In this document: piece by piece, positions 44,777 to 52,428 of the stretch
Layout of the letters: each line of letters opens with the position of its first letter
How positions within the stretch are numbered: the stretch's first letter is position 1
Position numbers and translations under genes: made by a program
The notes under the pieces: model-generated
The model's input: the letters and a program-made list of their open reading frames with translations, nothing else
Told to the model about the DNA's origin: nothing
Databases searched by the model: none
From: Blautia sp.
Lineage (GTDB): Bacteria > Bacillota > Clostridia > Lachnospirales > Lachnospiraceae
DNA length: 64,000 nucleotides
Direction of reading: 5' to 3'
NCBI GenBank assembly: GCA_017475035.1
Contig: JAFVGK010000180.1
Coordinates: 21,463 to 85,462, forward strand

Positions 44777-46303
44777 TTAATCGTCAAGTTCTGCTTCCGT
44801 ACGTTTTATTTTTCCGGTTGCGTTCCGGTGGAAAGGATTCTGACGAATGACCAATCCCGTTATCTGGCGGTAGGTAGGCTGGTTGAGATTGTATTTATCC
44901 AGCATCTCCTGCAGGGAGGCCTTTATCATTTCCGGCTCAAGCCCTTTCGCCTGTACGACATCCTGATCCGGATAAATCCGTGCCGTAAGGCCGTTGTTTT
45001 CACCGGTAACAATGATTTCGCCGACCAATGGGCTGATCCCAAGCTTATTTTCGATCTCCTCGGGAGAGATGTTTTCTCCGTTGGAAAGGATGATGAGGTT
45101 TTTTACCCTTCCGTTGATAAAAAGGAATCCGTCCTCATCCAGGTAGCCCTTGTCGCCTGTGTGCAGCCAGCCTTCCGCCAGAGTCTCCGCCGTTTCCTTC
45201 GGCATTTTGTAATAGCCCTGCATGACGCTGCTGCCTTGTACCTGTATTTCCCCATCAACAAAACGAAGCTTTACATTAGGAAGAGGTTTCCCGATGGATC
45301 CTGTCTTATGATCCTCCGGCGTATTGGAACTGATGACCGGCGAGCACTCCGACATCCCGTACCCCTCCAGAACCTGTATGCCATACTCGGCCAGCTTGTC
45401 CACGTAGAACGGATCCAGATGTGCGCCTCCCGTAAAAATAATCCTGAGCTTCCCGCCGAATACCTGTCCGGCCACAACTGACTTCGGTATTGCGCCGTCT
45501 GCCGCGGCAAGACGCTTGTAGATGGTTTCTATCATCAGAGGAACCATCAGCATGACATCCGGCTGATAGATTCCCATGTTACGGATCATGTGCATAAAAG
45601 AATCATTGATGCAGATGACGGATCCGAGTGAGAAACCCTTGAGCCAATCCATCACCAGACAGAAGGCGTGGTGTACGGGAAGTACACTCATCAGCACACA
45701 GCCCGGATCGACCGTAAACGGAACAGAGGCGACATTTTCGGACAGATTTAGCTGTGTCAGCATGACGCCTTTGCTTTTTCCGGTGGTCCCTGAAGTATAT
45801 ATCAGTGTTGCAATCTCATCCGGAGCGCGCCCGGCTGTGTCAGAGACACTCTCACCCTTTGCCTTCAGGTCAGTGACTGTTTCCATTCCTTCTGCAGCTG
45901 TCTCCTGCAAAAGCCAGATGCTGCGAAGCTTTGGACATTCCCTTCGGAGAGTATCCGCGGCAGCGGCAAGCCTGGGCGATAAAAACAGTGCCTGAGCATC
46001 TGCGTCGTTAAGCAGAGCTGCCAGATCCTCAATCGGTAGTCCCGCATCCAGCGGAACCGCCACATTTGTCCCGGTTGTAATGCCCAGATAGCTTCCGATC
46101 CATTCTACCGAAGCGTTTCCGATGAGTGCGATATGCGCATCGGAAAAACCACTGGCGGCGAGCCCTTTCCGGACGGCTGTGATATCCTCATTCAGCCCTT
46201 CATAACTGCGTTCCTTTATTTCCTTCTTTACCAGCCAACGGACAGCCGGGCGCTCTGCGTATGCATTACATGCTGTATCCCATATCTCACGAATTGTTTT
46301 CAT
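44777..46303 (-). CDS. AMP-binding acyl-CoA/acyl-ACP ligase
   Basis: A 508-residue ANL-family enzyme. ATP motif IYTSGTTGKSKGV, then GYGMSECSPVI (A5), GWLHTGDKGYLDEDGFLFINGR (A7-A8) and the catalytic Lys in NATGKIKR near the C-terminus are complete. It activates a carboxylate as acyl-AMP and passes it to a thiol. The gene for an acyl carrier protein lies 41 bp upstream, so ACP is the likely acceptor. AAAGGGTG precedes ATG 46303; the frame is open to 46336. Confidence 0.9.
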   Translation of the reverse strand: MKTIREIWDTACNAYAERPAVRWLVKKEIKERSYEGLNEDITAVRKGLAASGFSDAHIALIGNASVEWIGSYLGITTGTNVAVPLDAGLPIEDLAALLNDADAQALFLSPRLAAAADTLRRECPKLRSIWLLQETAAEGMETVTDLKAKGESVSDTAGRAPDEIATLIYTSGTTGKSKGVMLTQLNLSENVASVPFTVDPGCVLMSVLPVHHAFCLVMDWLKGFSLGSVICINDSFMHMIRNMGIYQPDVMLMVPLMIETIYKRLAAADGAIPKSVVAGQVFGGKLRIIFTGGAHLDPFYVDKLAEYGIQVLEGYGMSECSPVISSNTPEDHKTGSIGKPLPNVKLRFVDGEIQVQGSSVMQGYYKMPKETAETLAEGWLHTGDKGYLDEDGFLFINGRVKNLIILSNGENISPEEIENKLGISPLVGEIIVTGENNGLTARIYPDQDVVQAKGLEPEMIKASLQEMLDKYNLNQPTYRQITGLVIRQNPFHRNATGKIKRTEAELDD

Positions 46304-46344
46304 ATGATTCACCCTTTTCCCTGTCTGAGCAGCCATCCCTGTGT

Positions 46345-46572
46345 TTATTCTTCCTCAAGCATTTTCAGTGCGTCCCCGATGGTAAGCACGTGCATCACCT
46401 GCTCCTGTTCGAGCTCTACATCAAAGGTATCCTCCAGCTCTCCCAAAAAGGACATGAAATCCAGTGAACTGAGCCCAAGATCCTCACGGAACCTCATATC
46501 ATCGGTAATATCCTCTGCCTTTACATTGCTGTACTGTGCTACGATTTTCTTAAACTCTGCTGCTTTATCCAT
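46345..46572 (-). CDS. Stand-alone acyl/peptidyl carrier protein
   Basis: A 75-residue acidic four-helix protein. The phosphopantetheine Ser is Ser36 in DLGLSSLDFM. AAAGGAG precedes ATG 46572 and is the end of a family A repeat. It is not near fab genes, so a dedicated carrier for the adjacent ligase and condensation-like protein is likely rather than the housekeeping AcpP. Confidence 0.93.
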   Translation of the reverse strand: MDKAAEFKKIVAQYSNVKAEDITDDMRFREDLGLSSLDFMSFLGELEDTFDVELEQEQVMHVLTIGDALKMLEEE

Positions 46573-46580
46573 TTGATGTT

Positions 46581-46634
46581 CTCCTTTCATAACGAAGCCT
46601 TGTACGTTGATTCAATGTCTTTGGATGACGATTT
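46581..46634 (-). repeat. Dispersed leader repeat, family A, copy A5
   Basis: On the minus strand: aatcgtcatccaaagacatt, gaatcaacgtacaa, a GGC-ttc-GTT mini-hairpin and AAAGGAG, the ribosome site of the carrier protein gene. The large upstream hairpin is replaced by unrelated sequence. Confidence 0.7.
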
Positions 46635-46697
46635 GGAAAATAATTCCGTTTGCTGCTTCTGCAGCGTAAGGATTGAGTAAGAAATTGCTGCCCCGGC

Positions 46698-48083
46698 TTA
46701 TACCTGGTCCATCAGATCTCCGATCCGGATATCCGGCTCAGAAATCCCCCGGAACAGGATCCTCATCATGTAATAGTACATCAGTTCCACATCCTTCTCG
46801 TTCAGGCTGGCAGTCTGATAGTGATAGGAGAAGTTCGTTCCCTGATCGGCCGTGTGAGACACGGTGAGGTACATTTTCTTCGTGGCCGCGCCGTTGGCGA
46901 ACCATTTGGAATGAACCGGTATATTTGCCAGATATGGGTTGTCCATCCGCACCGGCATGGGCTGGTAGGTAAGGTAACAGCTTTCGTAGGTGGTATTGTC
47001 CGGCGTGTGATAGCGGCGTTTCATTTCTTCACGGATCAATGCCGGGTCATAATTGCTGTGCATATAAATTCTGTTCTGCACATTCTGAATCTCGTAAGCA
47101 GCCGAAAGGAAATCCATTTCCGCCGGAATCACTGTCCGGCAGGGGAACATGATGGTTCTGCTGCCGCCGGAGGTCCATTCATCGTGGGTGCTTCTTCTTG
47201 AGATAAAGTTTTCGATGGTAATGTCCTCCTGGCCGTTATTGACCTTAGAGAGATATGTCCGGATGCTGAGTAAGAGAAGGTTCGTCATAGAGATCTGGTG
47301 ATTCATGCAAAAGGCGATCAGGCCTTTTGTCGGCGCCGGTTCCAGTATATAATCCCTTACCGCGACAAACAGATTTTCTCTCTCAATATCTGCGGAACGG
47401 AGATTTTCATTCTGATGTTTCTTTCGTGCCGCTTCCAGCACAGAGGGACCTTGAATATCGGAGTAAAGCGGTTCTCCCAGAGCATCCAGCTGATCGTCCC
47501 AGAATTTTTTATCTTTGGCGAAACGCTTTTCGTTTGTGGCTTTCTTCAGGTCGTTTGCCAGCACTGTTTCGAAATCAGCCAGGTCTTCCGGATATTGCGA
47601 TCCGAAACGGTAATGGGTATAAAGCTTCATCAAATCATTAACCAATACCACAAGTCCACAGGAATCAATGAGGCGGTGATCCATATGGATAAAGAATCCA
47701 TTATAGCCCTCCGGCAGTTTTACCATTGTGATGTCGCACATCGGCCGGTCGTCGCCATCCAGAGTTTCATAAGCCCAGCTCTGCATCAGATCGTCTGCCT
47801 GGTCGAGCGTCATCCCTGAAAGATCCTTGAAGGGGATGTCCCGGGTCTCTTTCTCTGCTAAATACTGTCTGATATTCCCGTCAGCATCCGGCTTTGTGAA
47901 ACGCAGACGCATACAGCCGTATCTTTGATATTCAAGCTGAATACATTTTTTCAGAAGTCCGAAATCGATCTCTGACTTTAAGGATGCTACGCTGCTCACT
48001 CCGGATACCTGCTGTGTTTTGTATTCCCGGATCCATTGATAATGCATATTCTGTGCCGCGGTCAGTGGGTATTCATTTCTCAT
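46698..48083 (-). CDS. Condensation-domain-like CoA/carrier-dependent acyltransferase
   Basis: A 461-residue protein of the condensation / alcohol-acetyltransferase superfamily. The catalytic HHxxxDG motif is DHRLIDS here: His136 and Asp140 are kept, while the first His is Asp135 and the Gly is Ser. The second lobe contains TYQPMPV and the bridging strand region. NRPS C domains join a carrier-bound acyl group to an amine; free-standing relatives make esters or amides. Lying 125 bp before the carrier and ligase genes, it is the probable product-forming enzyme. The frame is open to 48242, but GGAGG is about 10 nt before ATG 48083 and the upstream part is repeat A4. Confidence 0.82.
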   Translation of the reverse strand: MRNEYPLTAAQNMHYQWIREYKTQQVSGVSSVASLKSEIDFGLLKKCIQLEYQRYGCMRLRFTKPDADGNIRQYLAEKETRDIPFKDLSGMTLDQADDLMQSWAYETLDGDDRPMCDITMVKLPEGYNGFFIHMDHRLIDSCGLVVLVNDLMKLYTHYRFGSQYPEDLADFETVLANDLKKATNEKRFAKDKKFWDDQLDALGEPLYSDIQGPSVLEAARKKHQNENLRSADIERENLFVAVRDYILEPAPTKGLIAFCMNHQISMTNLLLLSIRTYLSKVNNGQEDITIENFISRRSTHDEWTSGGSRTIMFPCRTVIPAEMDFLSAAYEIQNVQNRIYMHSNYDPALIREEMKRRYHTPDNTTYESCYLTYQPMPVRMDNPYLANIPVHSKWFANGAATKKMYLTVSHTADQGTNFSYHYQTASLNEKDVELMYYYMMRILFRGISEPDIRIGDLMDQV

Positions 48084-48091
48084 CTCAGGAA

Positions 48092-48161
48092 TTCCTCCTC
48101 GGCTGATGTCTTCGGATGACGATTTTGCTGCTTCGGCAGTTGGGCTGCCGGAGACAGAATC
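48092..48161 (-). repeat. Dispersed leader repeat, family A, copy A4
   Basis: On the minus strand: imperfect hairpin (48161-48121), then cgtcatccgaagacatc and GAGGAGGAA, the ribosome site of the condensation-like gene. Confidence 0.75.
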
Positions 48162-48260
48162 AGTCTCCTTTTTGAATGTAAGCTGCTTTGCTGCATAATT
48201 CCAAATCGATGTTTCAGATTTGTGAAAATGGCGTGGAAACATGAACAGGTCAATTACATA

Positions 48261-48289
48261 TTTAAAAAAGCATCCCTGTCTGGTATACT
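48261..48289 (+). promoter_or_regulatory. Plus-strand promoter without a following gene
   Basis: TTTAAA (48261-48266) and TATACT (48284-48289), spacer 17 bp. Downstream are only repeat A2 and the 3' end of the opposite TraX gene. Confidence 0.45.
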
Positions 48290-48522
48290 AATAGTTGATA
48301 ATGAACCAAAAAAAACCAGCAGGAGATGCCTTTTATATATTTATGATAGCATAAGCAGAGGAAAATTCCAATACTGTTTTTCGAATTATAAAATATTTTT
48401 GTTTCTGAAGAGAGAGAATGTAAAGTTATCAGACCAATCAGAAGATTCAAATAACTGATCAGAAAGAAGGATGTATCAGGATCCTGTTTATGATACGAGC
48501 TGTGCTGTGGAAAGAGGAGTCT

Positions 48523-48613
48523 GATTTTCGTTTCGGCAGTCCGACTGCCGAAGCGGCAGAATCATCATCTTGAGACATGGAATCAACGTACAAAACTGAG
48601 TTATGGGAGGAGA
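48523..48613 (+). repeat. Dispersed leader repeat, family A, copy A2 (orphan)
   Basis: Imperfect hairpin ending gccgaagcggcagaatc, then tcatcttgagac, aatcaacgtacaaa, AAC-tga-GTT mini-hairpin and GGGAGGAGAGG. No start codon for a real gene follows. Confidence 0.75.
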
Positions 48614-48616
48614 GGA

Positions 48617-49405
48617 TTATCCGGAAGAAAGCAAAAGTAAGATGCATATGTGGGCAGGATAGTATATATAAAAAAACCATCGTTTGCATGCGTGTCTGCT
48701 GCCGGATGAACTGTTGTCATAGAAAAAGAGCATGAGCAGGGCAGAGAGAGCGGGCCCGATGGTGTGCAGGAGAATAGATATTATTATGGAAAAAGAAACA
48801 GGAGTACTTTCGGAAATAACACCAGTAAGTTCTATGATGAAAAACGTAAAGACAAGAGTCGGATAGATCCTGCAGAGCGACTTTTGGTCATCATAATATT
48901 TTTCAAAGAAATAGGCGCACAGCGGAATATAAAAACCCCATTCAAAAAAGCCGCTTACTATATATAGAGCCAGAATGATCGCATAACGATGGAGTTCCGG
49001 CCAATGCTTCTGATTCATGGTATGTACGATCCCGAGGCACAGGGCCAGGGTAAAAAGAATATTCAGCCGGGGCAAGCCAAACAGAGCATAGTAAGGAGCC
49101 TGTGCGGTCAGGCCGAACAGGATAAGCCTGAGGGCATAGGCCCGGAGATTTCCGGTATGATGATAACCTTCTACGAGCAGGAAACACATTGTAATTGCGG
49201 TGAAGTACCCGATCCCGATCAGCGTTTCATACAGCAGAGTATCCGGTTTTAAAAAAACATGGGCAATATGGTTTCCTGTCATGGCAATCACTGCCAGGAC
49301 TTTGACCACATCTCTCGATAAGGAAATGTGCATGCCTTTACGTATTTTCCTTTCGAAGGAGGTGGAATCAGAGCCGGGATGATTTGAAATCCTGTGTTTC
49401 ATCAT
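48617..49405 (-). CDS. TraX-family membrane protein
   Basis: A 262-residue protein with about eight hydrophobic segments. VVKVLAVIAMTGNHIAHVF at the start and RWFFYIYYPAHICILLLL at the end are typical of the TraX family. The founder acetylates F-pilin, so acyltransfer across the membrane is the family expectation; chromosomal Firmicutes members are uncharacterised. GAGG precedes ATG 49405 by about 6 nt. Its closeness to the acyl pathway may be meaningful. Confidence 0.85.
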   Translation of the reverse strand: MMKHRISNHPGSDSTSFERKIRKGMHISLSRDVVKVLAVIAMTGNHIAHVFLKPDTLLYETLIGIGYFTAITMCFLLVEGYHHTGNLRAYALRLILFGLTAQAPYYALFGLPRLNILFTLALCLGIVHTMNQKHWPELHRYAIILALYIVSGFFEWGFYIPLCAYFFEKYYDDQKSLCRIYPTLVFTFFIIELTGVISESTPVSFSIIISILLHTIGPALSALLMLFFYDNSSSGSRHACKRWFFYIYYPAHICILLLLSSG

Positions 49406-49486
49406 GAAAATCCTCAAAATTGACAGTACGAAAACATATTTACAGCTGAATGAGGCTGCTTTTACGTCGTAAATTCAGCACAGTAA

Positions 49487-50881
49487 TTAAGCTGTGGCGC
49501 CAACACTGACTTTTTTTGCGTGCCGGATTGACGGGCGTGCATTGACTTGCCCAAGCTGACGATCTATTTTCTTCAGTACATGGATGCACATCGGGATGAT
49601 ATAACAATCTGCCAGAATCCACGCTGTCTGGTCGGCAATACAGATCGCCCAGAAGCCGTATCGGGGAACAAGAAAAAGGGATACGCCTGTCCTTGCTGCC
49701 ATTTCAATGGCACCGGAAACCATTGCCCTGCCGGAAAAGCCAAGTCCTTGAACAGTGATGCGGTTTACATTCAAAAGACCGAGAATCCAGAACCAATAGC
49801 CTTCCATTCTCAAAAGCTGTGACGCGGCGTTCAGGATTGCCGTGTCTGTGGGTTTCAAAAAGAGCAGGCAGGAGGTACGGCCAAAGAAAATGATCACGGC
49901 ACCAATGAAGGCACCATAAACGCCTCCTGTGATGGCCCCGATCCGATAACCTGTCCGGATTCTGTCGCTTCTGCCGGCTCCATAGTTCTGTCCGCAGAAG
50001 GTAGCTGCAGCGGCAGCAATGGCGTCAATGGGGCACATGGCAAACATCTTGATCCTGGAGCCGACGGTAAAGGCAGAAACATAGATACTTCCCAGTCCAT
50101 TGTTGGCGGACTGCATGAACATGCTTCCGATTGCGGTGATGGAAAATTGGATGCCCATGGGAAAGCCCATGACGACAAGCGTCCGGCATAAATCAGGCCG
50201 AAATTGCCGCTCTTCCTTTGAAAAATGCAGGAACTGAAATTTCTTATAGATAAACCATGCGCATCCGATCCCGCAGGCGGCCTGGGAAGCGATGGTCGCG
50301 ATGGCGGCGCCGGCGCAGCCCCATCCGAGCACGGCGATGCAGAACAGATCCAGAAAGATATTTGCGATGGTTGAAAAAGCCAAAAACATAAACGGTGTCT
50401 TACTGTCGCCTACCGCTCTGAGAACCCCTGCGCAAAGGTTGTAAAGAAGGGTAAAGGGAATACCGAGAAAGATTACAAGAATATATGCGTATGTGTCATT
50501 ACGGATATTATCCGGAGTGGACAGGATCCGTAAAATCTGCGGAGTTAAAAGAGCACAGGAAACGGTAAAGATGAAAGCTCCCGCAATAACCAGAAGAATA
50601 CTGTGATAAAACAGCTTTCTCAGGGAAGAATAATCTTTAGCCCCGAATTTCTGAGCCATGGGGATACAGAAACCGCTGCAGGTACCGGTACAGAATCCCA
50701 GGATCAAAAACTGGACGCTGGTGGTTGCTCCTACGGCTGCCAGGGCGTCAGCTCCGAGAAAACGGCCGACGATAGCGGCATCCGCGACGTTATAAAACTG
50801 CTGCAGGAGATTGCCCAAAAGAAGGGGCAGAGCAAAACTTATGATTAAACGGAGAGGCTTTCCGGTTGTCATATCTTTCAT
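49487..50881 (-). CDS. MATE-family efflux transporter
   Basis: A 464-residue protein of 12 helices. KDMTTGKPLRLIISFALPLLLGNLLQQFYNVADAAIVGRFLG is the usual MATE start, and the second half repeats the fold. It exports drugs or metabolites using Na+ or H+. ATG 50881 follows AAGGAAC by about 12 nt; the frame is open to 51022 but without MATE similarity. It may export a product of the acyl cluster; this is inference. Confidence 0.92.
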   Translation of the reverse strand: MKDMTTGKPLRLIISFALPLLLGNLLQQFYNVADAAIVGRFLGADALAAVGATTSVQFLILGFCTGTCSGFCIPMAQKFGAKDYSSLRKLFYHSILLVIAGAFIFTVSCALLTPQILRILSTPDNIRNDTYAYILVIFLGIPFTLLYNLCAGVLRAVGDSKTPFMFLAFSTIANIFLDLFCIAVLGWGCAGAAIATIASQAACGIGCAWFIYKKFQFLHFSKEERQFRPDLCRTLVVMGFPMGIQFSITAIGSMFMQSANNGLGSIYVSAFTVGSRIKMFAMCPIDAIAAAAATFCGQNYGAGRSDRIRTGYRIGAITGGVYGAFIGAVIIFFGRTSCLLFLKPTDTAILNAASQLLRMEGYWFWILGLLNVNRITVQGLGFSGRAMVSGAIEMAARTGVSLFLVPRYGFWAICIADQTAWILADCYIIPMCIHVLKKIDRQLGQVNARPSIRHAKKVSVGATA

Positions 50882-51215
50882 TTGAGTGATCAGTTCCTTC
50901 CTGAAATAATACTGTTTTTCTGTGATTGATTTGAAAGCAAGAGGAATTATAGTTCTTTTTAAAAAAAAAGATAGAGTGGGAATAGACAAAAATAAAAAAG
51001 AAGTTGTAGGCGGCTTAGGCATTATGGCTAAGGAGCCGTATCGAAAAATGCCTTTTCTGACAGGTATTTTTTTCCTGATTCTTATGTTATACTGTAATCA
51101 TACATGATTCCGCTGTTATACTCGTGAACGCATTTAACTGCCGCTTTCGGATTGAAAAGGGAGCGCGTTCACTCGTTATATGTTGGGCAGATCGGCAGAC
51201 ATTTCCGTTACCGGG

Positions 51216-51242
51216 TATAAATTCGTGCGCATACTATAAGTT
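51216..51242 (-). repeat. Dispersed repeat family C, fragment C4
   Basis: Shares gtataaattcgtgcgcatactata with the end of C1/C2. It is directly fused to a family A end, so the repeats have recombined. Orientation on the strand is judged loosely. Confidence 0.5.
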
Positions 51243-51244
51243 AA

Positions 51245-51271
51245 CCTGCGAAACTGCGTTTTAGGAGGAGG
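51245..51271 (+). repeat. Dispersed leader repeat, family A, 3' end A7
   Basis: cctgcg, AAAC-tgc-GTTT mini-hairpin and AGGAGGAGG, matching the end of A1. It supplies the ribosome site of the PstS-like gene. Confidence 0.65.
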
Positions 51272-51276
51272 AAGAA

Positions 51277-52428
51277 ATGAAGAGGATAGTTTTTTTGTGT
51301 TTCATGGGAATAGTACTGGCAATGACACAGCCGGTCTGGCTTGCGGCAGCAGCGTCAGCGGAAAGCGGTCTTTCTTCCGTCGACGATTTGTATCCGGCAG
51401 CCGATGATGAGGTCGCCGTAGAAGAGATCCTGGTTCCTTCGGATAATGGGGCAGGAGTACCTGTGAATGAATCCGGTGAAGTACAGCCGGCTCCGGGACC
51501 TGCTGCTATCTCTGTCGGCACCGATGCTGCTTCCGGGAATGTTTCTGTTGTGTTTGATGAAGATGCGAAACCGGTTACGGGCGAAAATATCATTGATCAT
51601 TCCGAAGATGTTGTCGGGAATTCTGTCAGCTTACCTGTCATGGCTTATGAAGATTACCCCAGGATAGACGGTTCTCTCGCCTGCGTTCCCTTGTGCGAGG
51701 CACTGGCGAAAAAGGTCACCGGCTGTTCCGACAAGGAGGCTGAGGCGACTATGAATGATTTCACGAATACGAATCCCTGCTACCTGCAGATGGCGGTATA
51801 TGGAAACAGAGATATTTTGCTGGCCTATGAGCCCGCCGAAGAGACAAAGGAAAAGTTAAAAGAATATCCGCCTCTCAGGATGGATCCGGTAGGAAAGGAT
51901 GCCTTGGTTTTTATTGTGAATGAAGGCAACCCGGTGGAAAGCGTTACCAGAGATCAGCTGATCGGGATTTATACCGGGCAGATTACGAACTGGAAAGAGG
52001 TGGGCGGCAATGACGAAGAAATCCGTGCCTTTTCCCGCCCGGAAACCAGCGGAAGCCAGACTATGATGAGAAAGCTTCTTCTGGGCGATGCTGTTATGCC
52101 GGAAGGACCTGAAATCCAGCAGATTCGGACCATGGAGGGAATTATCAGCAAGCTGATGGAATATGATAATTCTGCGGAGGCTATCGGATATTCTGTATTT
52201 TACTATGCATCTATGATGTTTGCCCAGCCGGGGCTGAAGTTTTTAAAGGTGGATGGGGTAGAACCTTCCAATGAGACAATCCGTTCCGGCGAATATCCGC
52301 TGATCAATGCATTCTATTGTGTGACAAATGAAGCGTCGGCGCCAAATGCATTGCTGCTTCGGGACTGGCTGTTGACGAAGGAAGGCCAGGAGTTTGTGGA
52401 GGAATGTGGTTATGTATCCATTCAATAA
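51277..52428 (+). CDS. PstS-like periplasmic-fold binding protein
   Basis: A 383-residue exported protein. The signal peptide (FLCFMGIVLAMTQPVWLAAAASA) has no lipobox. Residues 27-110 are an acidic Ser/Pro-rich linker. The rest is a PBP_like_2 domain: YPRIDGSLACVPLCEALAK, EGNPVESVTRDQLIGIYTGQITNWKEVGG, RPETSGSQTMMRKL. Phosphate binding is the family role, but no pstCAB is near, so it may be a sensor or wall-attached scavenger. Its last codons carry the ribosome site of the next gene. Confidence 0.85.
   Translation: MKRIVFLCFMGIVLAMTQPVWLAAAASAESGLSSVDDLYPAADDEVAVEEILVPSDNGAGVPVNESGEVQPAPGPAAISVGTDAASGNVSVVFDEDAKPVTGENIIDHSEDVVGNSVSLPVMAYEDYPRIDGSLACVPLCEALAKKVTGCSDKEAEATMNDFTNTNPCYLQMAVYGNRDILLAYEPAEETKEKLKEYPPLRMDPVGKDALVFIVNEGNPVESVTRDQLIGIYTGQITNWKEVGGNDEEIRAFSRPETSGSQTMMRKLLLGDAVMPEGPEIQQIRTMEGIISKLMEYDNSAEAIGYSVFYYASMMFAQPGLKFLKVDGVEPSNETIRSGEYPLINAFYCVTNEASAPNALLLRDWLLTKEGQEFVEECGYVSIQ

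Larger units (their letters stand above)
48084..48616. other. Gene-free stretch of 533 bp with two family A repeats
   Basis: Holds repeat A4 (minus) as leader of the condensation-like gene, a minus-strand TTGACC at about 48253-48248, a plus-strand promoter (48261-48289) and repeat A2 (plus). No open frame of note on either strand. Confidence 0.6.
50882..51276. other. Gene-free divergent region of 395 bp, MATE / PstS-like
   Basis: Contains an 8-bp perfect inverted repeat gtgaacgc/gcgttcac (51124-51131 and 51165-51172), a C-type repeat fragment (51216-51242) and a family A end (51245-51271). A TATACT near 51085 may be a -10 box; no good -35 was found. Confidence 0.5.

Noticed and set aside
44564-45481. 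305-codon plus-strand open frame opposite the ligase gene
   Set aside because: It starts in the UbiB terminator and runs through repeat B1; no homology seen.
46345-46572. Carrier protein gene considered as the housekeeping acpP
   Set aside because: No fab or plsX genes nearby; it is packed with a ligase and a condensation-like gene, so a dedicated carrier is likelier. This cannot be settled without the rest of the genome.
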